23,734 nucleotides of DNA from JBLHHI01 sp047614125 (lineage in GTDB: Bacteria; Bacteroidota; Bacteroidia; NS11-12g; UBA9320), in the NCBI GenBank assembly GCA_047614125.1, contig JBLHHI010000051.1:1-23734 (forward strand). The letters are read 5' to 3'. Made by a program: the position numbers and the translations under genes. Below, one piece after another: positions 8,180 to 15,463 of the stretch (position 1 is its first letter; each line of letters opens with the position of its first letter). Under the pieces are notes generated by a model. The model did not search any database. It had not been told where the DNA came from and saw only the letters and a program-made list of their open reading frames with translations.

Positions 8180-9397
8180 ATGGTAGATTTTTCTAAGCAA
8201 ACATTATCGGAGTTGGCAAGGCAAGCAAGCTTGCAACCACTCGAAAAACTTCAAACCCTTCACAAAAAAAAGCATACTCTTTCCATTTCTGTTCCCAAAG
8301 AGATAACCTATCAAGAGAAACGAGTTCCGCTCTCACCCTTATCGGTTCAACTCTTGGTTAACAACGGGCATGAGATTCGAATAGAATCGGGGGCGGGTAA
8401 ACAGGCAAATTTTCTTGATTTGGATTACAGCAATGCGGGTGCAACCATTGTGCATGATCATCAAAGTGCGTTTGATGCCAACATTGTGCTCAAGATCGAT
8501 CCACCAACCTTCGATGAGATTGAGTGGTTAAAACCCGGGCAAGTATTGATCAGCGCCTTGCAAATGGGCGATTTAAAGCAGGAATTTTTACAGCAACTCA
8601 TGCGCAAGAAAATCACAGCCATTGGCTATGAGTACCTTCGCGATGATGCTGGAACGCTTCCTGTAATTAGGGCGATGAGCGAAATTGCTGGCCGAGCTTC
8701 AATCTTGGTAGCTGCCGAATATCTAAACAACAGTCAGAACGGAAAAGGAGAACTCTTAGGCGGCATACCTGGTATACAACCCACTGATATAGTGATTATT
8801 GGAGCTGGAGCAGTAGGCGAATACGCCGTTCGAGCTGCACTGGGTTTGGGGGCGCATGTAACGGTTTTCGACAACTCAATCTATAAGTTGCGAAGACTGG
8901 AAAAAAACATTGGAAGTAGAATTAACTCATCCACCATCTTACCACACGTGTTGGCGAAGAGCTTGGCAAATTGTGATGTGGCCATTGGAGCGCTGCGTAG
9001 CAGCGAGGGAAGAAGTCCGTGTGTTGTTACCGAAGCAATGGTTCAGCAAATGCATCCCAAGTCGTTAATAGTTGATATTAGTATTGATCAGGGCGGATGT
9101 TTCGAAACAAGCATGGTTACCAACCACGAGAAACCCGTTTTTGTAAAACACGGCATTCTACATTACTGTGTTCCCAACATCACTTCGCGTTTTAGCCGAA
9201 CCGCGAGCTATGCCTTGAGCAACGTGTTTTCACCACTTTTGCTCGAAATTGGAGAAGCCGGCGGCGTGAATGAATATTTATGGGAAGACAATGGTTTGCG
9301 CAAAGGGGTCTACGTTTTTAAAGGGAAGCTTACCAACTTGAGCCTGGCAGAACGCTTTTCGTTGGATTACAAAGACATTAATTTTTTGTTGTTATAG
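8180..9397 (+). CDS. ald: Alanine dehydrogenase (Bacteroidota type)
   Basis: Predicted NAD-dependent alanine dehydrogenase: L-alanine to pyruvate and ammonium, reversible, cytoplasmic. The N-terminal AlaDh/PNT domain shows VPKEITYQEKRVPLSP (38-53), including R48, and VLKI with K105. The Rossmann motif GAGAVG is at 208-213, followed by the acidic VFDNS (229-233). SIDQGGCFETS (301-311) holds D303, equivalent to the catalytic aspartate. The family HYCVPN motif is at 328-333. At 405 residues it is longer than classic Ald (about 370), with an extra N-terminal helix of about 30 residues, as is normal for the Bacteroidota group. Where classic enzymes have the substrate-binding histidine after LFTYL, this one reads ISALQM; I could not confirm that alignment by eye. 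It is monocistronic. Confidence 0.9.
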   Translation: MVDFSKQTLSELARQASLQPLEKLQTLHKKKHTLSISVPKEITYQEKRVPLSPLSVQLLVNNGHEIRIESGAGKQANFLDLDYSNAGATIVHDHQSAFDANIVLKIDPPTFDEIEWLKPGQVLISALQMGDLKQEFLQQLMRKKITAIGYEYLRDDAGTLPVIRAMSEIAGRASILVAAEYLNNSQNGKGELLGGIPGIQPTDIVIIGAGAVGEYAVRAALGLGAHVTVFDNSIYKLRRLEKNIGSRINSSTILPHVLAKSLANCDVAIGALRSSEGRSPCVVTEAMVQQMHPKSLIVDISIDQGGCFETSMVTNHEKPVFVKHGILHYCVPNITSRFSRTASYALSNVFSPLLLEIGEAGGVNEYLWEDNGLRKGVYVFKGKLTNLSLAERFSLDYKDINFLLL

Positions 9398-9521
9398 AAA
9401 CCATCGTTCCACCTACTAAATGCAACCATGGTTGTCACCAAGTGTTACGTCTAAAAGCATCCCACGCTTTCGCAATTTACATAACAAATTGAACTCAGGA
9501 TAAAAGAATATTCAAATCAGG

Positions 9522-10244
9522 CTATTGTTTCAAGAACTTATAATACAGTATTAAATTATTTTCTGAAGTAACTTCCAACAAATAATAACCTGCAAGTAGA
9601 TCAACCACAGATATATGTTTCAAATTACTCGTAGTGCTTGATTTAATAGTTTTACCGTCCACAGTCAGTATTCTATAACTTTTCGGTTGTACCGTTCCGC
9701 TTAACTTAATTTCTGTAAAGGCTGGATTTGGATAGATTACAAAACCCTCGGTATCAGTCTCTAATGGCGTTACCCCAGAAAACATTGCATGATTAACAAT
9801 AATGCAGGTACTGTTGTTGCCAAATGTCTCACCGCCTTCTTTTTCTATGATAAGCTTTCTACCATTAAAATTTGGGTGACTGTATGCAATGATCTTTTTA
9901 ACACATAACTCAATGCTATCAACTGGATTAGTTCCAATCATTTTTAAGGCACCGGTATATATCAACGAATCCCCAGGAATGAGCGTTTTACCGAATGTTC
10001 CAGACTTTGTAATGTAGACGAAGCCAGCGAAAGAAAATGTAACGGCAAAATTATCAACTTGAATTATTGTATCGGGCCCCAGGTTTCGTATCACAATAAT
10101 ACTGCTATCCAATCCTGGACTTCTAAAAGTATATCCTTCTACTGGAGTTAATATATCAACACCAATGTCGCATTTTCGCTCGTTTTTAGCTTTTACAATG
10201 GCTACTGAAAATAAGAAAGCAAAAACGAAGAATAATCTGTTCAT
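9522..10244 (-). CDS. Secreted protein with T9SS type A C-terminal sorting domain
   Basis: A 240-residue protein with signal peptide 1-19. One Ig/CARDB-like domain is suggested by RNLGPDTI (53-60) and alternating hydrophobic strands (about 25-150). A type A sorting domain covers about 166-240: it opens with FVIYPNPAFTEIKLSG, continues with RILTVDGKTI, and ends with GYYLLEVTS and a basic last strand. The sorting domain directs export through the type IX machinery and removal at the cell surface. It is the intact last member of a minus-strand run of three. Its ATG is three bases after the stop of the upstream paralogue. The substrate or function is unknown. The locus appears more AT-rich than its flanks by eye. 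Confidence 0.85.
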   Translation of the reverse strand: MNRLFFVFAFLFSVAIVKAKNERKCDIGVDILTPVEGYTFRSPGLDSSIIVIRNLGPDTIIQVDNFAVTFSFAGFVYITKSGTFGKTLIPGDSLIYTGALKMIGTNPVDSIELCVKKIIAYSHPNFNGRKLIIEKEGGETFGNNSTCIIVNHAMFSGVTPLETDTEGFVIYPNPAFTEIKLSGTVQPKSYRILTVDGKTIKSSTTSNLKHISVVDLLAGYYLLEVTSENNLILYYKFLKQ

Positions 10245-10247
10245 GAG

Positions 10248-11001
10248 TTAATTATTAATTAAAATTTTATGCGTAATTGTATACTCATCATCCCTAATTC
10301 TGATATAATAAATACCCCTCAGATTGTGAGGAATGGTAATTTCCAGCAAATTTTGTGTCGCATCAATGACCTCTTCAAGCAAAATTTTTCCTTGCATATC
10401 AAATAATAGTAAATATACACGTGCTCCTACATCAACGCCCAAAATATGGTATTTATCACCAAATAAGGGATTAGGGTAGCACACGTATTTATTAGTCGTA
10501 TTGGGCTTTGGCATGCCCACGTTCTTGTAGCCATGTATGAGTGTAACGTGTTTTTTGTCTTCTTGATCAGCCCTAACTTCAACCTTTAATGGGGCATGGG
10601 TAAACACAGGATAATCATCTCTGAAATTAACTAAAGTTACACTTAAGCGAAACGGCCCAACCTTAGTAGTATCCCACGTCCAATTAACAAATGTTGTGTC
10701 ATGATACACATCAGAAGAATCACCCGGAAAAATATCCTTATTGACAGCCACTTGCCCAATAACATCTCTGTAGGCCATGAGTAATACTATATTTGAATGA
10801 GTCAGTAGTCCACAAAGTGTCAGGTCCATAATTATATAGTCGAAACGAAACGGGTATTTCTTGCGGAGATTTAAAAGTTGTATTCGTGAGAGGCGACATT
10901 ATTTCCCATCCTATTACCGGTCGCCTAATCTGAGCATGAAGCGGCAAACTAACAATCAGAAAAATGATAATAAAAGTGAATAAAAATGTTATGCTTTTCA
11001 T
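10248..11001 (-). pseudogene. Frameshifted paralogue of the T9SS-secreted protein
   Basis: Two overlapping frames together make one protein. The first (11001 to 10738) has a signal peptide ending LPLHAQ and a domain with YNYGPDTLWTTDSFKYS. The second (open from 10829, ending 10248) gives MAYRDVIGQVAVNKDIFPGDS and then a T9SS sorting domain (YVCYPNPLFGDKYHILG...YYIRI). Adding one AT unit in the short AT run at 10788-10792 joins them without a gap. It makes the segment from DSF to PGDS 30 residues long, exactly as in the intact neighbour (DNF to PGDS, residues 65-94). The repaired protein would be about 251 residues against 240. It is broken by this assembly; real decay, phase variation and assembly error cannot be told apart here. 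Confidence 0.75.
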
Positions 11002-11004
11002 TAA

Positions 11005-11644
11005 TTAATCATTAGGCGCTGGTTCTCTAATATCACACATCATATAGAATAGTACTAATGTCAATGTTGAACGGATTATATCGGTAGCATGTTTGGTCAT
11101 TTGAAGGTTTAACGTCAAAAGCTTCTTCAAGCGTGTTTATTAAATTTATATCCAGTGTTTTAAGCACTTCTGGGTTGCTAATTAATGAGTAGGTTGTTAG
11201 TTTAGCAGAAGCAACATCGCCAAATGTAAATTTATTAGGGTTCACACTGTAGTTAGGTCCAATGAGGCCTTCTCTCATGCTCATTACAGGAAAGGTCACC
11301 CCATCTACTGTTTTGTCTACCCATTCGAAATTATCATACTCTAAAGTGAGCCCCCCTAAAGTTGTAATATCCACCAGCACTCCAGAAGAAGGATCTAGAA
11401 CTTGAATCCGAACGAATTTGGGGGCCAAATTAATATGAGGGGGAGGCCCATAATCTGTAAAACTAAACTCTGCCGTACCCCCTAAATTTAAAACATTCTT
11501 TTTCTCCCCTGTATTCAAATTTTTTATATCAACTCTTTGTTAACATCCTTCAAGAATACCATCACTTTCGAACAATGTGTTTGAATTGGATTGTGAACTT
11601 ACCACGATTAGAAGCATGGTTAAATACAATGTTGCGTATTTCAT
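11005..11644 (-). pseudogene. Interrupted secreted-protein gene (in-frame stop plus 3' frameshift)
   Basis: A signal peptide starts at ATG 11644 (MKYATLYLTMLLIVVSSQ), and 34 codons later TAA (11542-11540) interrupts it. The same frame then stays open to 11033 and reads smoothly across the stop (GILEGC, stop, QRVDIKNLNTGEKK). Near the end, frame A stops at 11033. Adding one GT unit in the run at 11034-11039 would continue it as YDVCDIREPAPND, ending TAA at 11005. That is three bases before the next ATG, the same spacing as between the two downstream genes. The repaired product would be about 213 residues with no visible T9SS sorting domain. I recognise no family. An alternative is two small real genes, which is less likely because the second lacks a good start (only TTG 11518). 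Confidence 0.6.
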
Positions 11645-12176
11645 AATCTGATTAATTAGTGGAAGATAAAATAATTCTTGAAAAAACAAGTCGGACTCCA
11701 AAAATGTGACAGATGGTTGAATCATTGAATTTTGTCTTGTTTACGTCTTTTCGAAGCAAGAAAAAGTGTTACTTAAATTTGGTGCTAGTGACAGTTAAAC
11801 TTATTCTCTTTTGTCAAAAAAGCATAGGCGGTACACCTCTTCGAAGCGTTGTTCTTGCTGATTCGAGCTCGAACAAGGTGATGATGTTCCGAATTAACTT
11901 TCCTAACAACTCTTCAAAGAATACTAAAGTAACATGCATTAGAGTGTCTGTGCGACCCAACATCGGACCCCAAATTCTACTCAAATATTTCTGAACCATG
12001 TCTGAGCGAATACGAAGTCTTTATCTGGATGATTGAAGAAATCAACGAGACAAGCTTCCATTGAGTTGAGCGGCATTTTTACAATTTACTCTGGGTGTAA
12101 AGCAATCTTCCACACAAATAATAATTGAACTCTGATTCTAACCTGAAAAAAGGTCGAGTTAAAAGCTTGGAATGGC
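11645..12176. other. Gap of about 530 bases without a recognised gene
   Basis: No gene is supported. Two open frames of 93 (plus, 11713-11994) and 61 codons (minus, 11814-11999) overlap each other and resemble nothing I know. A minus-strand frame at 12076-11981 encodes 31 residues, including VDFFNHPDKDFVFAQTWF, which looks protein-like in composition. It could be a small gene or a remnant, but there is no support beyond appearance. No promoter match for the minus-strand secreted-protein genes was found. Confidence 0.4.
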
Positions 12177-12184
12177 TATTTTTG
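12177..12184 (+). promoter_or_regulatory. -7 promoter box for nusB
   Basis: TATTTTTG matches TAnnTTTG exactly, 18 bases before the nusB ATG, giving a leader of about 12 bases. No TTG at proper -33 spacing is visible. Confidence 0.45.
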
Positions 12185-12202
12185 CGCCTCCAAAAATTAT
12201 AG

Positions 12203-13144
12203 ATGCTCAATCGAAGACTCATTCGAATAAAGGTATTTCAAGCCTTTTACGCTTACACTCAAGATGAAAGTCCGAGTTTGAATAAGTCGAAGTCGTATTT
12301 ACACGATTCGATACATGGCATTGCTGGAAATTTCTTGACCGTTTTACTTTTTCCTTTGGAATTGGTGCATTACGTACGGCATAACCTCAATCCAGAAGAT
12401 TACAAATACTTGCCCTCGGAGCAAGACAAATTTAAACACGATGCCTTGATGCTCAATGGTTTGTATGAACAGTTGGTTCGTCAACCCTTTATATCCAACG
12501 CACTGGAAAGGCCCATACACAATTGGCAGATTTCTAAAGAAACGCTTCGTTCGCTGTATAAAGAGATCGTGAACACACGATTTTTTAAAGCCTACGTAAA
12601 AACCGATTACAACAATTTTGATAATCAAGTGGAGTTTTTATTAAAGCTCTATGATTACTTAGGCACCAACTCAGAAGCATTTAACTTGGAGATGGAAGAG
12701 ATTGAAATGCTTTGGGAAGATGAGAAAATTCCGATTTTAAAAGCGATTAAACTCTTGCTTTCTGATTTAAAGCTCAATTCTGAATTGACCATGCCCAGAT
12801 TGAGTAAGGAAGAAGAAGACGACGAGGTTTTTGCCAATCAGTTGTTGATTAAATCGGTTCGCAATCAAGCTGATTTTGAGGATCTTATAGCCAAAGCCAC
12901 TCCAGGTTGGGATAAAGATAGAATAGCTCGCGCGGATATGATCTTAATGGTTATGGCCTTAACCGAGATGCAAGATTTTCCGTACATCCCCATAAAGGTA
13001 AGCATGAACGAATACCTTGAATTGGCTAAAAATTACAGTACTCCACAAAGCAGCAAGTTTGTAAATGGAATTTTAGATAAGCTCACGAAGAAGCTAAAAG
13101 AAGAAAATAAAGTAGAAAAAAAGGGCCGAGGCATGATTGGTTGA
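12203..13144 (+). CDS. nusB: Transcription antitermination factor NusB (long Bacteroidota form)
   Basis: NusB binds boxA RNA with NusE (S10) to allow antitermination in rRNA operons. The N-terminus MLNRRLIRIKVFQAFYAY is the family's first helix. The C-terminal half of the fold is clear at about 205-295: F-ANQLL, then WDKDRIARADMILMVMALTEM (236-256), then the I-P-IKVSMNEYLELAKNYSTPQSSKFVNGILDKL segment. E. coli NusB is about 140 residues; this one is 313 because of a helical insertion (about 25-200), usual in this phylum. It leads the run with the DUF1573 lipoprotein, yajC and coaE, an order I recall as common in Bacteroidota. It has its own -7 box. Confidence 0.93.
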   Translation: MLNRRLIRIKVFQAFYAYTQDESPSLNKSKSYLHDSIHGIAGNFLTVLLFPLELVHYVRHNLNPEDYKYLPSEQDKFKHDALMLNGLYEQLVRQPFISNALERPIHNWQISKETLRSLYKEIVNTRFFKAYVKTDYNNFDNQVEFLLKLYDYLGTNSEAFNLEMEEIEMLWEDEKIPILKAIKLLLSDLKLNSELTMPRLSKEEEDDEVFANQLLIKSVRNQADFEDLIAKATPGWDKDRIARADMILMVMALTEMQDFPYIPIKVSMNEYLELAKNYSTPQSSKFVNGILDKLTKKLKEENKVEKKGRGMIG

Positions 13145-13259
13145 ACAAACTGATTTTTCCTTTGTTTGTTGAATATAGACCGTTGGGTAGCAACACTCAG
13201 AAGTGAAAAAAATCATTTATTTTGAGGGCGCAAACATCCATATTTTTAAAATAATTATA

Positions 13260-13730
13260 ATGAAAGCAACACACATCATAGTAATCCTTGGACTTGCATC
13301 CATGCTATTTGCCGCATGTACGCAATCAACTTCAACGAATGTTGATCCGAGCCTTGCCACCAACAACAAAACAGCTTCAGACCCAGAAGCCCAGAACCCA
13401 GAACCGCAAATGACCTTTGAAGAAACGGTTTTTGATTTTGGAAGGATAACGGAAGGAGAGCATATGAAACACACCTTCCGATTTACGAATACCGGAAATG
13501 AGTCGCTCGTAATCAGCGATTGCAAGGCAAGTTGCGGCTGTACAACGCCTAAATGTGCAAAGGGAAAGCCCATAGCACCGGGAGATAAGGGCGAAATTGA
13601 AGTTGTTTTTAATTCTCAAGGCAAGCCAAAGAATCAATCCAAAACAATTACGATTACGGCCAATACGGCTCCACCGCAAAACATGTTGACCATTAAGGGC
13701 TATGTAATTCCAACCGAAGAAGAAAAATAG
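13260..13730 (+). CDS. DUF1573-family lipoprotein
   Basis: A 156-residue protein. I start it at ATG 13260 rather than at the open frame from 13203, because MKATHIIVIL plus a hydrophobic stretch and AAC (C20) form a lipoprotein signal; the -3 residue is F, slightly off consensus. A polar linker (about 21-50) contains a heptamer-repeat-coded PEAQNPEPQ. The DUF1573 Ig-like domain spans about 53-150: FDFGRITEGE, HTFRFTNTGNESLVI, and the hallmark CKASCGCTTP. Function is not established for the family. The protein should sit in the periplasm or at the outer membrane. It lies between nusB and yajC, its usual place in the phylum. Confidence 0.88.
   Translation: MKATHIIVILGLASMLFAACTQSTSTNVDPSLATNNKTASDPEAQNPEPQMTFEETVFDFGRITEGEHMKHTFRFTNTGNESLVISDCKASCGCTTPKCAKGKPIAPGDKGEIEVVFNSQGKPKNQSKTITITANTAPPQNMLTIKGYVIPTEEEK
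13382..13403 (+). repeat. Coding heptamer repeat (CCCAGAA)x3
   Basis: CCCAGAA occurs at 13382-13388, 13390-13396 and 13397-13403, with one extra G between the first two. It codes the Pro/Glu/Gln-rich linker after the lipid anchor of the DUF1573 protein. A near-reverse-complement heptamer lies in the gap at 166-185. Confidence 0.5.
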
Positions 13731-13786
13731 AATGTTCAATTTTATCACGTGTAGTGAATAACAGAGATTAAATAACAAATAATAGA

Positions 13787-14113
13787 ATGAAGAGTATGAT
13801 TTTTTTAATGGCTCCGGCCTCCGAAGGCGGAGAAGGTGGAGGAACGGGATTTATGATCATGATGGGCTTGATGTTCGTAGTGATGTATTTCTTTATGATT
13901 CGTCCACAAGTTAAAAAGCAAAAGAAACAACAAGAATACCGCACCTCCTTGGGCAAAGGCACAAGCATTGTTACCACGGGCGGCATCCACGGAAAGATCG
14001 TTGACGTTAAAGAGTCTACTTTCATACTAGAAACAGAAGGAGGCGGCAAGCTTCGCATTGAGAAAACGGGTGTTTCTATGGAAGCAACTACCGCTCTTGG
14101 CAGCAACAAATAA
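13787..14113 (+). CDS. yajC: Preprotein translocase subunit YajC
   Basis: Small inner-membrane partner of SecDF/SecYEG. It has 108 residues: a Gly-rich N-terminus, one membrane helix (about 21-37, ending FFMIRP), then the family block PQVKKQKKQQEYRTSLGKG and the GxxVVTxGGIxGxI signature as TSIVTTGGIHGKIVDV (59-74). The typical single-helix, basic-cytoplasmic-tail layout is complete. It is about 56 bases after the DUF1573 gene and 47 before coaE. In many Bacteroidota a YbbR-domain gene sits between yajC and coaE; none is present here. Confidence 0.95.
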   Translation: MKSMIFLMAPASEGGEGGGTGFMIMMGLMFVVMYFFMIRPQVKKQKKQQEYRTSLGKGTSIVTTGGIHGKIVDVKESTFILETEGGGKLRIEKTGVSMEATTALGSNK

Positions 14114-14160
14114 AGTTCGCACGGTACGACTTATATTTACCGAAACAAAGCATACACAAT

Positions 14161-14787
14161 ATGCAACACAAACACCTTAGAATTGGCGTAACAGGCGGAA
14201 TTGGCTCTGGAAAGTCAACGGTGTGTTCTATTTTTAGTCATCTTGGCGTACCCATTTATTACGCAGACAATCGAGCAAAACAGCTCATGCTCGAAAGCGA
14301 AGTGTTGCGTAAAAAACTGCGTCAGGCCTTTGGCTGGGATGTTTACACCAAAGAAGGTGAATTAGATCGTGCGTATTTATCCAAAATTGTTTTTAACAAC
14401 AGCGTTCAATTGCAAATATTAAACGGCATTGTTCACCCGTCGGTGTTTGATGATTATGAGAAATGGGTGGAACAACAAATCCTTGAAGGGTTTTCTTACT
14501 CCATCAAAGAGGCCGCTTTGCTCATAGAATCAGGAAGTTCAAAAAAGATGGATAAGCTCATAGTGGTTACGTGCCCCATTGATATTCGATTGGAACGAAT
14601 CATTAAGCGAGACCACCTTCGAAAGGAAGAGGTATTAAAACGCATTGATAACCAAATAAGTGATTTAGAACGGTTAAAACACGCCGATCACATCATAAAG
14701 AATTCAACAAATTTTTCGCTCATAAAACAAGTATTGGTGCTTCATAACCAGTTTATTGAAGAGACCAATCCCGCCATGGCCAATTAA
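14161..14787 (+). CDS. coaE: Dephospho-CoA kinase
   Basis: Last step of coenzyme A synthesis: ATP-dependent phosphorylation of dephospho-CoA at the ribose 3' hydroxyl, cytoplasmic. P-loop GVTGGIGSGKST is at residues 9-20. YYADNRAK (33-40) carries the catalytic/substrate aspartate D36, and the lid segment RIIKRDHLRKEEVLKRIDNQ lies at about 145-164. Length, 208 residues, is standard. It is separated from the next gene by a single base, so the two are cotranscribed. Confidence 0.95.
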   Translation: MQHKHLRIGVTGGIGSGKSTVCSIFSHLGVPIYYADNRAKQLMLESEVLRKKLRQAFGWDVYTKEGELDRAYLSKIVFNNSVQLQILNGIVHPSVFDDYEKWVEQQILEGFSYSIKEAALLIESGSSKKMDKLIVVTCPIDIRLERIIKRDHLRKEEVLKRIDNQISDLERLKHADHIIKNSTNFSLIKQVLVLHNQFIEETNPAMAN

Positions 14788-14788
14788 A

Positions 14789-15295
14789 ATGCAAATTCAA
14801 CGAACCATTATATTAACGCACGAGGCGGTCTTGCAAAAGATCAATCGGATGGCGTGGCAAATTTTAGAACGAAGCCACAACACCGAGCACATTGCAGTGG
14901 TGGGCATCGAGAAGAAAGGGCAGGTTGTTGCCCAAATGTTGGAAAAATCGCTCCGAACCATTTGCGATAAGACCATTGAAACGGGCAGCATAAAAGTGAA
15001 TAAAGATCATCCGAATCTTGAAGACATCACGTTAATTTCTGAACAAAGCCTAACCAACAAGGTAGTGGTTTTAGTGGATGATGTTCTGAACAGCGGTCGA
15101 ACTTTGATGTATGCTACGTATCCAATTTTAGCAGCGCATCCCAAACGCTTAATTACGGCCGTATTGGCCAATCGAGCGCATGCCAATTTTCCGATTAAGG
15201 GAGACATTGTTGGCATCGAGTTGGCAACCACCTTACAAGAGCACATCAACTTTGAGCAAGACAAAAATGGTGAAATGACCGTTTATTTGGATTAG
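14789..15295 (+). CDS. PyrR-like phosphoribosyltransferase
   Basis: A type I phosphoribosyltransferase fold of 168 residues. The PRPP-binding signature VVVLVDDVLNSGRT (92-105) is perfect, and the early strand HIAVVGIEKKGQVVA (34-48) matches the PyrR/UPRTase-like group. PyrR's conserved TG-x-LDITLYRDD loop is not preserved (here GSIKVNKDHPNLEDITLISEQ), so I do not call it a pyrimidine regulator. The true substrate base is unknown. I chose ATG 14789, one base after the coaE stop. The frame is open to 14756, but that extension (MKRPIPPWPIK) lies inside coaE. GC-rich palindromes follow its stop. Confidence 0.8.
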   Translation: MQIQRTIILTHEAVLQKINRMAWQILERSHNTEHIAVVGIEKKGQVVAQMLEKSLRTICDKTIETGSIKVNKDHPNLEDITLISEQSLTNKVVVLVDDVLNSGRTLMYATYPILAAHPKRLITAVLANRAHANFPIKGDIVGIELATTLQEHINFEQDKNGEMTVYLD

Positions 15296-15300
15296 GTTTT

Positions 15301-15383
15301 TGGCGCGATGGTAAGAGGCGCGATGCATCGCGCCATTACATATTTTGTTTCCTAAACCATTATTTCAGCGCGTTGTACCGCGC
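15301..15383. repeat. GC-rich palindromic (REP-like) elements
   Basis: TGGCGCGATG (15301-15310) pairs perfectly with CATCGCGCCA (15326-15335). The closer copy GGCGCGATG (15317-15325) also pairs with CATCGCGCC (15326-15334) as an 18-base palindrome, so two exclusive hairpins are possible. A third hairpin is GCGCG (15368-15372) / CGCGC (15379-15383). The block is much more GC-rich than its surroundings. It lies between a gene end and the next promoter. Confidence 0.6.
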
Positions 15384-15416
15384 CAATAACTCTCCCTATC
15401 TCCGTTAAAATTCCTT

Positions 15417-15424
15417 TATATTTG
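15417..15424 (+). promoter_or_regulatory. -7 promoter box for the DUF2339/DUF3999-like pair
   Basis: TATATTTG matches TAnnTTTG exactly, 39 bases before ATG 15464. No TTG at -33 distance was found, so the match rests on one element. Confidence 0.45.
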
Positions 15425-15463
15425 GAGAGAATTCAACAATTATTTGCTGTTGAATAGCCATCT

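Noticed and set aside
9423..9434. Palindrome CAACCATGGTTG after alanine dehydrogenase.
   Set aside because: No loop and no T run, so not a usable terminator; a single 12-base palindrome is weak evidence of an operator.
11713..11999. Two opposing open frames of 93 and 61 codons.
   Set aside because: They overlap on opposite strands, have no recognisable motif or promoter, and neither can be preferred.
13203..13259. Upstream ATG extension of the DUF1573 lipoprotein.
   Set aside because: It would bury the lipoprotein signal behind 19 extra residues; ATG 13260 gives a proper signal.
14756..14788. Upstream ATG of the phosphoribosyltransferase inside coaE.
   Set aside because: ATG 14789 gives the standard family start and one-base operon spacing.
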